A stretch of 64,000 bases of DNA from Micrasema longulum (taxonomy: Eukaryota; Arthropoda; Insecta; Trichoptera; Brachycentridae). Under the pieces are notes generated by a model. That model did not search any database and was not told where the DNA came from. It saw only the letters and a list, made by a program, of their open reading frames with translations. The stretch's first letter is position 1; each line of letters begins with the position of its first letter. The stretch lies in assembly GCA_022494885.1 (NCBI GenBank), contig JAGVSM010000181.1:62001-126000 (forward strand), given 5' to 3'. Both the position numbers and the translations under genes were made by a program. Shown one piece after another: positions 32,413 through 43,739 of this stretch.

Positions 32413-32621
32413 AATTAAAATAAAAAAAATATATATATATTTTTTTTTATTTGACACTTATATACATTTACAATATATATACATATAAGGGCGGGCATGT
32501 TGCCATAAGGCAATTTCTTCCTACCTACCCGAACCGTTCAGTTTGAGAAAATTATAAATACCTGGACATATTATTTCAGAAAAAAAGCAGATTTAAATGG
32601 ATTATTTTTTTAATAAATAGC

Positions 32622-33016
32622 ATATACAATTAACATATTACAACAGAAATGAAGAACATTTTAGAGAAGCTGATATAGAAGCCTAAGCATCTACATGGCT
32701 TATGACCTGTCATTGGCTGGTTTAAATGGCCACTTTACACACTGTGTAACATTCACCATTCTGCCCATATTTGAACATCTACATTCCTTTAATTCTTTCA
32801 TCTGTTGATGTTTGTGAAGTTAAAGAGCTGAAACCTTTATTTATGCGGGTGAGAATCATCTAATTGAATTATTTAACCTACACACTAGGCAACGCCTGAA
32901 ACTTTTTATTTTTTCCCATTTCTATACTTCTTCATGGACCAGGTGGATTTATCAACAATAATCCAGTCCTTGTCTATAAAAATTTTGACCAACTCAAAAT
33001 ATTGATGATATATAAT
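32622..33016. repeat. S-family fold-back element with near-identical target duplication
   Basis: The flanks ATATACAAT and ATATATAAT (one mismatch) bracket 32631-33007. The element starts TAACATATTACAACAGA and ends CTCAAAATATTGATG. Confidence 0.7.
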
Positions 33017-33639
33017 ATAGTTTCTATCTGCATCAGGATTTTTAAGAAAAACGAAATCAATCCTTGATTATTAAGTTTAATAAGACAATATTAGTTAAAA
33101 AAAAAGATAAAATAATGTAATTGTTTCAAACCTTTCATGTCTCAAAAAAATTATGAATCTAGATAGAACCTTGTTTCTCCAACGCGAAGATATGCCCCCA
33201 TTTAGATATATCAAAAGAATATTTTAAAAAACATTTATCAGGCTCCAAAGAGGGACGTATGCTGAGGTTCTGGCTTTTAGAACGTGATTTTCTATAATGA
33301 GTTTTTGTATTTAATTTTGTTTATATTTACACCATTTATTGTTTTTAATTTTCTATCGGTTAAATAATTTCGATGTATATATATTTGTCTTTCATAGTAA
33401 TACGATTTTCGATGTGTTATAGAATTAAGAGATATTAATTAAGTCTTAGTTATAAGCAGCTACTGACGAACTACAGTCACGTAATTCAGTAGGATTTGAC
33501 GTATTGGATTTGTTTGTATAAGAATAAATAAATATAAATAAAATGAAAAATGGTATGCATTAGTCGACAGACAATAAAATATGTAAAACGCATTTGACAT
33601 ATTCATTAATTAATAAAAAGGATGTCTTAAAGTCCGTTA
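33017..33639. other. unassigned AT-rich stretch
   Basis: No recognised feature. Confidence 0.35.
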
Positions 33640-33925
33640 GTCCGTGACTGGATGGACGAAGAAAACAGTTGTGCGTGAAATAGAGCCAGAACCCTGGACG
33701 AGTGTACTCGATGGCTACTCTCCAGTAAAAAAAACTTGAAACAGGAAATCGAGTTGAGATAGGTCCGCCTCTGAGTGTAACTGTCAAGGAGTTTGTCTAC
33801 CATTGTTCCTGGACTGAAACGTAAATCTGATCTTCCATGAAACAAAAATGATACAGATACGCCGCAATCGGAGTACCAATTCAGTGCCTTATGCACCACT
33901 GGGGGCGGATAGGAAAATGATGTCG
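33640..33925 (+). repeat. SINE family A, long subtype
   Basis: It shares GTGAAATAGAGCCA, GGCTACTCTCCAGTAAAAA with 19917 and 47130, and the 3' body CGCCGCAATCGGAGTACC and GCACCACTGGGGGCGGATAGG. The B box region is degenerate. Confidence 0.65.
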
Positions 33926-33994
33926 AAAATATTTCCAAAATTAATGATATGATTACAGAAAGCGAGTTTATTTTTTAATGCCGACTAAAATTTC

Positions 33995-34396
33995 AATGAG
34001 GAAGTTCAGTGGTTTTTTAAAAACATATTTTTTATATTTGTTGATACTACTACACCAAATTAAAAAAAAAATGTATGGATAATAATCCACGCTACAATTT
34101 TTTTAAGTTTTGAAATTATTTAGCGTGTGAAATTCTCTTCCCTTCTCGGTGAGTTCTGCTGATTGGTCAGTTGACTCACCGTAAACTGGAAATCTATCAC
34201 AACTCTCTTACCATTGGTGGATTCGTAAGAACTAGAGACGTCGTTCAAAGTAGTTTGTTTTTATTAAAATCATTTTCATTTTTTTATTCGTACATCTTCA
34301 AGAAACTCCGCCGTGCAATTTAATTTGATGCTCCAATTTTATCGCGCGTAAGAATACATTTCTGTGTTCTATTTTCCGTAGGGCTGAACTTCGTAA
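33995..34396 (+). repeat. F2 MITE-like repeat
   Basis: It starts AATGAGGAAGTTCAGTGGTT and ends GGGCTGAACTTCGTAA, with GATTCGTAAGAACTAGAGAC in the centre. Confidence 0.7.
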
Positions 34397-35015
34397 CTGT
34401 TATTACCTTAAAATCGCGTGGTGATTTTTTTTATACATATAACGCCTAATCAATCATAATGAGCAGTAAATTAGATGCATATCAAAAAGAATCAGTGGAG
34501 TCACAATTACTACTTTTTTACCAATATGGTTAAGGGTTATTTTCTAAGCTTCTCTCAAAATAAAATTAATAATATGTACTATTTCAGCTACCCGACTATT
34601 GAAATTTGAATCGGTAAAAGATCAAAGTTCTAACAATGCTGCAATTGATCTTTTATTATTTTAATATAAGCCTGAAAAGGGGTAAAGAAGAGAGGAAACT
34701 ATTAAAATATTTTCACCGACTGGTCTGGAAAACGAACATTGAACATGAATAAAAGGTTAACCGACAGAAATAATGAAATTTTTCCGTGATATTTAATTAA
34801 TATTAACATACCAATTTTCTATTAAAATACTTAATTTTTGCCATTCCACAATTTTTCAAGAGTTTAATTTAATTTAGATTTGCAGCCAAATTCAAATCAA
34901 ATTTTATGTACAAATATTTGGCACGATGTTTCGGAAAGCAAATATAAATTATTAGCTGTTCATCTCGGATTGATCGAATAAACATCATATTTGTATGGCA
35001 ATATTCCATGAAAAA
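34397..35015. other. unassigned stretch
   Basis: No recognised feature. Confidence 0.35.
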
Positions 35016-37745
35016 TAAACTCCAAACAGGCCACGGGAGTGGCGTTTTAATCGGTTCCAGGGCCTCGATTATGATGGGAATATAAAGACGGCACACCTTC
35101 ACCTTGACGGTATAGTTGAAGATAAATTCCCTCTAGCGATTATTAAGATATACTACCGATCCCCCACCATCAAGTTTTGGTTAGGTACATCGATATGAAT
35201 CAAGGGGAAGCGTACGTCACGGTACACATATCTACGCTCTAAAATGACATAGCTTCAGTATGACGTCACAGTTGAAGATAAAAGTCTCCCGACCGACTTT
35301 AAAGGTATAGTATCGATGGGGGTATCGGTACCATCATGTTTTGATGTAAGTAGATCGTTTTATACCGACGGGTCTAGAACTCCTCGATACGTTTATCTAC
35401 GCATTTAAAGTGTCAAAAATTTTGTTCCACCGAGGAATCTTTTTAAAATTATGATTTATTAAAAATTTTAATCGTTTTGAGGTTGGCAGTTTTTTTCTTA
35501 AAAGCCTATTAAAAATATGAGAGAGAAATAAGTAAGTTTCGAAGTCGAATTAAATTCTGACATAAATGTCACTTTAATAAAACGCCTAGATGTAAAAATA
35601 TTGTCGCTAGGTTCTGTCCTATTAACAAATAAGAGTATCTAGGCGTCAGACCCAGATTATATGCGTCAGAAAGTTACCACTAAATAATTAAGTTATTATA
35701 TTTTTTCCATCTGTTTTACTATCTTTCTGAGTGTATGTAACGAGACGTTAAAGGAGCCGGCTATGTAGTCGATCGGTAGATGCATACACGCAATCGTTAA
35801 GCGTACCGTCTGGGTGATTTCCAAAAGTCATGCAAAATTCGTGTTCAAGCGAGCATTTTTTGCTTGAATTGGGATTTATTGGAGTTTATAATCGCTTTGA
35901 AGTGAGCCCTTTTTATTACAGAACCCTATATAAAATATAAATGAGAATTATTTTAAATGTTAATGACGTAAGGAACGCGGACTAATTGTTTGCGGTCATT
36001 CCATTGGCTTGTTTCGATCATAAGATGTCGATATGACAAGTAGGTAGAACATACCGAGGTAAAATACAGATAGTACAGAAGTTAAGTATACCGTCTCGAT
36101 ATATACAGATGAAGATAGCGTTCATAATCGAGGCCCTGTGCCTCGAAGTGATTTTATCTCCAACTATGACGTCATACTGAAGCTACATCACTTTAGTGCG
36201 TACATATGTATACCGTGACGCACGCTTCCTCTTGTTTTATACCAATGTACCTACCCAAAACTAGAAGGTGGGGGGTGGGTAGTTTATCTTCGTAATCGCT
36301 TGAGAGAATTTGTCTTCAACTATACCGTCATGGTGAAGGTATGACGACAATATCTTCTCATCATAATCGAGGCCCTGGAGGGCAATTACAAAGGCTACCG
36401 AGACGTTATATTGAACTTCTGTACTATCTCTATCTACCTCAGTATGCACTACCGAATTTAACAAATAAATGACGCCGAAAACGTACACCGCGTTTCTTAA
36501 ATAATACAACTAAAAATAATTCTCAGTCATATTTTAAATAAGCTCCTGTGATAAAAAGTGGTCACTTCAAAGCGATTCAAATAAATCCCAATTAAAGCAA
36601 AACATGCAAGCTGGAATATGATATTATATATGTTTTTAGACTTTTGACAATTACAGAGACAGTAAGCTTAACTTTTGCCTATATTTATCTACCGAGGTAT
36701 TACAAAGCCGGCTCTTTTAACACCTTGATACGCACACTCGGGAAAATAGTAAAAAAAGGTGGAAAAATATAATAATTAAATTAATTATGGTGGGAATGTT
36801 TTTACGGCTAGACGCTCTCATATGTTAATGGGGTAACATCTAGCCAGTCCAGCTAATGCATCTAGCCGTTCAAATTCAAAACTGCGAGTTATGTCAGAAT
36901 TTAATTTGACTTCGAAATTTTCTTATTTCTCTCTCGTATTTCAAATAGGCTTTCAAAAAAAAACTGGCCATCACAGAACGATTAGAAAATGAGATAAATT
37001 GTAATTAAAGCCAAAACTGCTCGAAGGACCATTTTTCTTGTCACTTTTGATGAGTAGATATGTGTGCCGTGAGGATCAAGATACCGAGAACATACTGATG
37101 TATGTACCTACATCAAAACTTGAAGACGGAGAAAGAAGAATTTAACGTCGTTATGCAGAAAGCAGCCGGTCCACAATTTTGAAAAAAATAATAATGGCGT
37201 TATCGGGTGCAGTAAGTTTAATTCTATGTTCTGCTAAAAACAGCCAGACCGCTTTCATACAAAAAACTGTAATAATTACCTTTTAAAAAAAATAATTTCG
37301 ATCACAATTTCTCAATTCGCAGAAAAAACACCCACAGCACTAGAAAAATTTGACGGTAATTAAAAAAATCATAAAAACTGGTTAAATACATAATTAGATG
37401 CTTGTTTGTAAATATAAGAAAACTTATATATTTAGTGTACATCATTTGTCAAAGTCAAAAACATCCCAACTGTTGTGTAGATTTGATTGTTCACTCTTTT
37501 CACAAAGATGCTATTATCTCGGTTTCACTTTTCTATGGCTGGCTGCTTTCTGCATAACTACACTACATTTAAATTTATTTTTAATTATGACGTCATAATG
37601 AAAGTATGTCACTTTAGTGCATATATATGTGCCGTGGCGTACGCGTCCCCTTGGTACATATCGATGCACCTAAACAAAACTTGAAGGTGGGGGGTCAGTA
37701 GCGTATCTTCGTAATCACTTGGGAGAATTATTCTTCAACTACGAA
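35016..37745. repeat. complex 2.7-kb fold-back element
   Basis: Module A (about 240 bp) appears three times: inverted at 35050-35280, direct at 36140-36390, and direct but partial at 37570-37745. Signature pieces are CAGGGCCTCGATTATGA and TATGACGTCATA. The 35050 and 36140 copies align as inverted repeats at roughly 80% by eye. Module B (35290-36115) is mirrored by 36390-37130; paired pieces include AAAGGAGCCGGCT, TGAATTGGGATTTATT and CGAATTAAATTCTGACAT. The layout is A'-B-A-B'-(insert 37140-37560)-A. No coding region is seen. A fragment of module B recurs at 52345-52400. Confidence 0.8.
37140..37300 (+). repeat. dispersed repeat inside the fold-back
   Basis: It shares GCAGAAAGCAGCC, GGCGTTATCGGGTGCAGTAA and ACAGCCAG.CCGCTTT with 42117-42270. 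It separates the right module A from module B', so it probably inserted there. Confidence 0.65.
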
Positions 37746-38023
37746 CTACTTTGAACGATGTCACTGGTTCATATGAATCAACCAATGATAAGAGAATTAT
37801 AGAAGATTTCCGGTTTGCTTGCCGTCAATGGACCAATGGGCGGAACTGATCGAGAACAAACGAAAGAGAACATCTGACGTTACACGCGGAGTTATTTAAG
37901 AAATACGAAACTGTAAAAAATCATAGCGCTGATAATACGATAGATAAAAATGGGAAAAAAAAAATTTGGCTTAGTTTAACAAATATATATATATATATTT
38001 TAAAACCACTGAACTTCCTCATT
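37745..38023 (-). repeat. F2 MITE-like repeat, truncated
   Basis: It ends AACCACTGAACTTCCTCATT at 38023 (the family 5' tip in reverse) and is cut at 37745, where it meets the fold-back element. Confidence 0.65.
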
Positions 38024-39290
38024 CCAGGGGGATGTTTCACAGTTTTTAGGAAGTAAGCTTCATTGTAGCGTTTGTGTGTTTACCTGTGAACAAATTGGCG
38101 ACATTCCATCACAACTTTCAAACGTGATCCATCACTAAAAATTATCAAACGTGAACAAGATTTTTTTCATATAAAGCATAATATCTGTACCTCAGAGGAT
38201 AAAACACGGGAGTCCACTTTTTGCGACTTTGAAGTTAAAAATGCAGATTATTATTTATACTAGAATAAAACACGGTAGCCCACTTTCTTCATAAAAATGT
38301 TTTTTTAAAGTTAAATTAAAAATATGAAGTCCACTTTGCCCGCACTCATGGATTCGTATTTTCTTCTTTGTGAATTAAAAAAATAGTTTTTGAAGGTGCA
38401 ACGCAATTCTCTAATTCTTTGTAGATCGACTACCAGAAATATTTCGTTTACCACGGCAATTTCAACTTCCGGTAACTTGTTAGAAAAATTTTATTTTTTC
38501 ATATTTTGGTTACTTTTCCGAACAGTTTTAACTAAAACGTTTGCATTTCTTGCAATTTCACTGGGGGTTAAAAGTCTAGTCTTCAAAAGACTTGAAATTG
38601 TGTTCTATTTTTTTAATTTTAAATGTCTTTAGGCTGAACGATTTCAGAAAAAACACAATTATCAAAAATACTTATATAAATAAAAATTTTCATGAATTTT
38701 TGTAACAATTTTATATTAAAAAAATCACAAAACTAGATACAACAAACCTTCAAGAAATATTTTTAATTCTCACGTATTCGCTTCTAATAAATTATAATTT
38801 TTGAAGCAGGTATAAAAAGGCGCAATTGTAATATTTTTAATAGGTAACCATGTACAAAAAAAAGTGTATTGTAAACATAAGATTCAAAGCTATACGTTGA
38901 ATTTATTTTTTTAATCGCACTTGGTATTTGTAAAAAAATACACTTTTAAGAATTATGTAATTAACTTGTCATTTTTGTTGAGTAGATACAGTAGGTACAA
39001 ATAGTGATGGGTAAAAGACTGCTCATATATACCAAAATAAAGCTTAACGCGGTAAAAGCTCCACCGATGTTTGTATTCGGAGTCAAACATTAGAAAACAA
39101 TTCCTAATTAGTGTTCTCCCCTCACCACAAATTGGAAAAGGAATTATTTGGAAAGCCTTCGTATTTAAGTCATTATTTGTACCATGAATAAATTCTTGAA
39201 TACTCGGTGGGGCGGCTAACGTTTCGTAAGCACTTATGAAATTAATTACGTAGAATTAAGGCAATCCAAGAAAACATTATTGAATGGTGG
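38024..39290. other. unassigned AT-rich stretch
   Basis: No recognised gene or repeat in 1.3 kb. Confidence 0.35.
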
Positions 39291-39294
39291 TAGA

Positions 39295-39880
39295 TTGATT
39301 GTGTTGGGTGTGAAGGTGAAATACGGCGACGTGTTGGTATTGCCAAAAGTGCTATGAGTCGGCTGGTGAAGATTTGGAAGAATCGCAGTATAACCATCAA
39401 CATAAAAAAAAAGTGGTGAAGGCTGTGGTTTTTTCAGTGTTCATGTGCGGTGTGGAGCGTTGGACACAGAGAATTTGAAAAGAAAAAATCGAAGCTCTCG
39501 ATGTGTTTGCGGCGAATGTTGCGGATTCCGTGGACAGCCAGACGAACAAATATATCTACTCCAGGAACTAGACATAAGAGAAAGACTTACATCCATGTGC
39601 AAGAAAAGAATCCCGCAGTTCTTTGGACATATTTCCAGGGGAACTCTGATAGTTTAGAGAAAATTATCCTCCTAGTGAGTGTCGAAGGGACAAGGTCGCG
39701 TGGACGTCAGCCGACGCGATGGAGCGGCTTGGACACTGAATTATCAGAATCATCACTGACAAATGCCTACAGAAGAGCACAAGACCGTTCCCGATGGGGG
39801 GAGACTGTGCACAGATGAGGCATACCTGGAGTGATGCCCGATCCATCATCCGTTTGTCATCAAATCATTTTTAAATTTTA
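39295..39880 (+). pseudogene. non-LTR endonuclease-RT C-terminal relic
   Basis: Frames give CEGEIRRRVGIAKSAMSRL, VKIWKNRSITINIKKK and FSVFMCGVERWTQR, then MLRIPWTARRTN, ELDIRERLTSMCKKRI with QFFGHISRG, and SRGRQPTRWSGLD with YRRAQDRSRWGETV. This is the standard order of a widespread arthropod non-LTR family (CE.EI.RRI..AKSAM ... RRLLRI.WT..RTN ... FGHI.R ... RGRSPTRWSD). At least two frameshifts make it dead. Confidence 0.8.
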
Positions 39881-40081
39881 CAGAAAAAAGAGCTCTTAAT
39901 GCGCATGGAGAGAGGACCAGGGCGTATATACTCACAGGCATAGAAAATAAAAATAGACCCAGACGAAATAAAGAAAAGTGAGATAAATTTGCTTTTAGAA
40001 TCTTTTATTTTTTAAATATTTTGGTATCAAAAAAAGACTTGATTTAGTTATATTTGGTTGATATATTAAAAAATATAGTTT
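39881..40081. other. unassigned stretch
   Basis: Probably 3' UTR of the preceding retroelement; no firm feature. Confidence 0.3.
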
Positions 40082-40677
40082 ATATTGTGTTTAACATAGT
40101 ACAACAGAGATGAAGAACATTTAAGAGAAGGTAATATAGGTAAGGTCTAGGCATCTACAGGGCTTATGACCTGTCATTGGCTGGTTTAAGTGGCCACTTT
40201 ACACACTGTGTAATATTAAGCTCTCCAGGGAGTTAAATCCAGTCCTTGTCTACAAAAATTTGGACAAACTCAAAATATTGTTGATAAATCCACCTGGTCC
40301 ATGTAGAAGTATAGAAATAGAAAAATAAAATTTTCAAGCGTTGCCTAGTATGTAGGTGAAATAATTCAATTGAATCTCACCCGCATAAAGGTTTCAGCTC
40401 TTTAACTTCATAAACATCAACAGATGAAAGAATTGAAGGAATATAGATGTTCAAATATGGGCAGAATGGTGAATGTTACACAGTGTGTAAAGTGGCCACT
40501 TAAACCAGCCATTGAGAGGTCGTAAGCCCTGTAGATACCTAGACTTCTATATTACCTTATCTTAAATGTTCTTCATCTCTGTTGTAATATGTTAACGTTA
40601 ACAGCTCCCCAGGGAGTTGAATCCAGTCCTTGTCTACAAAAATTTGGACTAACTCAAAATATTGTCCATATTGTGTT
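40082..40677. repeat. S-family fold-back element, longest copy
   Basis: ATATTGTGTT is repeated at 40082-40091 and 40668-40677. The 576-bp element starts TAACATAGTACAACAGAGAT and ends CAAAATATTGTCC. Its left half (GGGCTTATGACCTGTC, AAGTGGCCACTTTACACAC) is mirrored in the right half (GTGTAAAGTGGCCACTT, AGGTCGTAAGCCCTG), so it can fold on itself. It has no coding capacity. Together with other copies it shows a 9-10 bp duplication, which is MULE-like but not proof of that superfamily. Confidence 0.82.
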
Positions 40678-40925
40678 ACTAAAATATTTAAATAGCGAAA
40701 TTCCTGCAAAAAAACTTCTTTTGCAGTTTGGCGGGAATTGAATGAATGTTAAAAAAAAATGCTTACGTTAAAAATAAAATAAAAAAACTATAAAATACAT
40801 GAGGCACGGATTGAAGAGTGAGAGATTGATTAATGACGACAGCTAACCTCCAACGATTATGTGTTGATAGTTAACAAACGGTGGGAACGTTAAATTATGT
40901 ATGAAAAACTGTCACAAATCGATGC

Positions 40926-41164
40926 TAAAGCTAGGGTTTCCTAGGACAGCGGTGCCCGTATTTTAACGGCCGTAGTGAACGGTGGTGCAGTGGACAGCCG
41001 TCGTAAAGGTGACTAGAGTGTGGTTTTCTAGGAAAACGGTGTTGATAACACCGTTAAAAAATAAAACCACTCTCTAGTCACCGTTACGACTGCTGTCCAC
41101 CGCATCGCCGTTCACTACGGCCGTTAAGATACGGGTACCGCTGTCCTAGGAAACCCTAGCTTAA
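40926..41164. repeat. palindromic MITE, second copy
   Basis: TAAAGCTAGGGTTTCCTAGG opens the element and CCTAGGAAACCCTAGCTTAA closes it. The arms mirror each other as at 1285-1523, and the central AACGGTGTTGATAACACCGTT hairpin is present. Confidence 0.8.
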
Positions 41165-41449
41165 CTCATTCAAAGGAACTTTTCTTTTCAAAATACCAAA
41201 TTAAAAATAACTCTAAATTTGTTACAACAGACAGGGAAAACATTCTCGAGAAGGGAATAATGATGTCTATGCATTTACAGGGCTTATGAACTGTCATTGG
41301 CTGGTTTAAGTAGCCACTTTACACACTGTAACATTCGCCATTCTATCTCGGTTTGAACATCTACATTTCCTCAGCTGCTGTTCACTGCATCACCGTTCAC
41401 TACGGCCGTTAAAATACGGGCACCGCTGTCCTAGGAAACCCTAGCTTTA
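41165..41449 (-). repeat. S-family segment plus half arm of the palindromic MITE
   Basis: 41165-41374 is the reverse of 1284-1078 (S-family sequence). It is followed at 41375-41449 by a single MITE arm ending CCTAGGAAACCCTAGCTTTA. The S segment is therefore bracketed by MITE sequence on both sides here, but only on one side near position 1100. Confidence 0.75.
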
Positions 41450-42116
41450 GAGAGATAAACAACGAAACATACATATGTAAAGGCGCAAAAAGTCCATTTT
41501 TGAGATTTGAAAATTTCAATTCAATAAACTGGCCGATGAACTAAAACCGAAAAGCCGAATAGTAAATCTGAAAGTGTAGCAAATTACTTGAATCCTTTTG
41601 ATAGTGATTTTTATAAATAGAGTATCTGTGTTTTATGTTTCTAATATTCTGTTTTCTTGCTATTTTGTATTGTATTAACTGAAATTATGTATTGACTAAA
41701 AAATGTTTTATTTTTATGTAACATCCTAAATTAGTTTTTTATATAACTCTTGGGGGAGGGTTACCTTATTTATGTACCTATTGTATGTTTCATTACTAAT
41801 AAAAAAATGAAGAAAATAATATATAAATATATATATATTCATTTACATACTACATTTTTATGGAAATTCTAGTATGCCACTTGCGTTCTTATCTCCGCGC
41901 AGGACAGCACTTCTAACACAAAAATCAATAATCGATAACGGCTCCGTATAAATTTATTATAGATCAAATCATCGTATCTTGCATTTAATATTTATGATGA
42001 AGATAATTTTAATTAAAAACATGAATCACCGCAACGTGTGAAAATATATTTATAAAAACGATTATCAACACAGAAGATTCTAAGAGTCTTTTGCTGTAAC
42101 TATTGATATTATTTTA
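41450..42116. other. unassigned AT-rich stretch
   Basis: No recognised feature. Confidence 0.35.
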
Positions 42117-42270
42117 TAGGCCTTTTTCATTTTAACGTAGTGATGCAGAAAGCAGCCAGTGCGCAATTTTGAAAAAAATATATATTGGCGTTATCGGGTG
42201 CAGTAAGGTCAATTTTTCTACATTCTGCTAACAGCCAGGCCGCTTTTAGTATGAAAAATTTGTAATAATC
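42117..42270 (+). repeat. dispersed repeat, copy of 37140-37300
   Basis: It shares GCAGAAAGCAGCCAGTG and GGCGTTATCGGGTGCAGTAA with the fold-back insert. It is followed by an (AT)n tract at 42276-42293. Confidence 0.6.
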
Positions 42271-42277
42271 ACCTTAT

Positions 42278-42420
42278 ATATATATATATATATAGATATA
42301 TAATTAGATAATTTATATAGCGCCATTTTTGTGAAAATCGCATCAAGGGCGCTGTACAGTTAATAAATATCCCAGTACGTCTTGCAGCTGCAGAGCGCAT
42401 GGACGGTTGGGATTCTAGCT
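42278..42420 (-). repeat. CR1/L2-like non-LTR 3' end
   Basis: It has the terminal block GATAATTTATATAGCGCCA, then TCAAGGGCGCTGTAC and the CGTCTTGCAGCTGCAGAGCG block shared with 19701. It is probably the same family as 48665-49080. Confidence 0.55.
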
Positions 42421-42639
42421 TGTGAAAATAGTGTTGATCACTAAAACGGTATTTCTCGAAACGGTTTCTTACGGGGGAGCTACGATCATCCAAAATAGGA
42501 CTATTCGTATTTGCAAAATAAACGAAAGAATTCTTAATTCAGAAAATTTATGTATTCTTTTCTTCTGTATGTTATTGCCAGTGTCAAGTTAAATGTTTAG
42601 TTATATGGATATTTTTGCACCACAACAGGCCAGGAGGCC

Positions 42640-42785
42640 CAATTACAGTGGTGAATTACATCACAAAACACCCAGGATTGAGAAAAATCACATAGATTTT
42701 TTTTTGTGTTCTCACCGGGACTCGAACTCGGAACCTTCCGTGAGCGAGTGAGTCCAGCGTCTCGACCACTACACCACGGAGGTCG
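42640..42785 (-). repeat. tRNA-derived SINE (family C)
   Basis: The minus strand opens GACCTCCGTGGTGTAGTGG with a tRNA-like A box, has the B box GAGTTCGAGTCCCGGTGAG, and continues into ACACAAAAAAAAAT and TGTGATTTTTCTC. This is a head type different from families A and B. Confidence 0.75.
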
Positions 42786-42839
42786 CCATGACATGAAGAT
42801 GAATGATAATATCCACTCGATCAATCAGACAAAGGCCTT

Positions 42840-43060
42840 CTATATAATTTGCCAAACTAACAGAAAGAGCAGTGAAAGTAGTAGAGATCGATTCAATTAA
42901 AATCGCGATATCTGAAATTGAAAATTTTAAGAAACAAACACGTTTATTGACAAAAACACGCTGCTTTTTTTGTACGATTAAAACCAATAGGTAGACCTAC
43001 TGTCTTTAAAACAGTTTCGGGTATGTAAAGGAATGTACTTTCACTGCTGTTTTCGGACGT
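42840..43060 (+). repeat. dispersed repeat, copy 2 of 2
   Basis: It matches 5926-6140 (TTCAATTAAAATCGC, TTTCGGGTATGTAAAGGAA). Confidence 0.5.
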
Positions 43061-43739
43061 CCGATATACAAATATTATAAATAATTAAGAAAAACTTTCT
43101 CAAAAAAAAAAATCGGTTTTGTTTTGGGGTCGATTTTCGTTAGGCATAATCAGTCCGACGTGCAATTGTCTTTTTCATACATAAAAACAATGTTCAACTT
43201 CACATTCCTTTTAATTGACACGCACCGTATATCCTATTAAATAAATATTATATTAAAAAATACGCGCACTTAAAAAACGATAACACGGAGAAAATTAGAT
43301 CAGACGCCTAAGTACATTAAAGTCGATTAAAAATAACTCATTTAATAACAACCAATAACAAACGAGTCAACGCACTGAAGTTCGGAAAATAACTGAAGTT
43401 AGTGATTAGTAAATTAATAATATTATATCATGTTTAATATGTAGTATAATATATGCGAGATAAGCGTAGCATAATATACATATATTGTATGTTAGCAGCC
43501 CGGGGAACTCTACTTGGGAGGTATTACTGAAATTTCACAATATTCGTTTATTTATTTATTCAAAAGATACATTTTACTAAAAAATAATAACGTATCCCGA
43601 ACTCTATGAGGCCAAGAGCCCTGTGTTGAGTTGGGTGACATGATAATGGGAAGTGGAAGCATGCGTATTATTAAACAATACAAAAAAATATATATCAATG
43701 ACGTATATTTTAATAATCATTTTGACAGTATAATGTAAT
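43061..43739. other. unassigned stretch
   Basis: No recognised feature. Confidence 0.35.
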
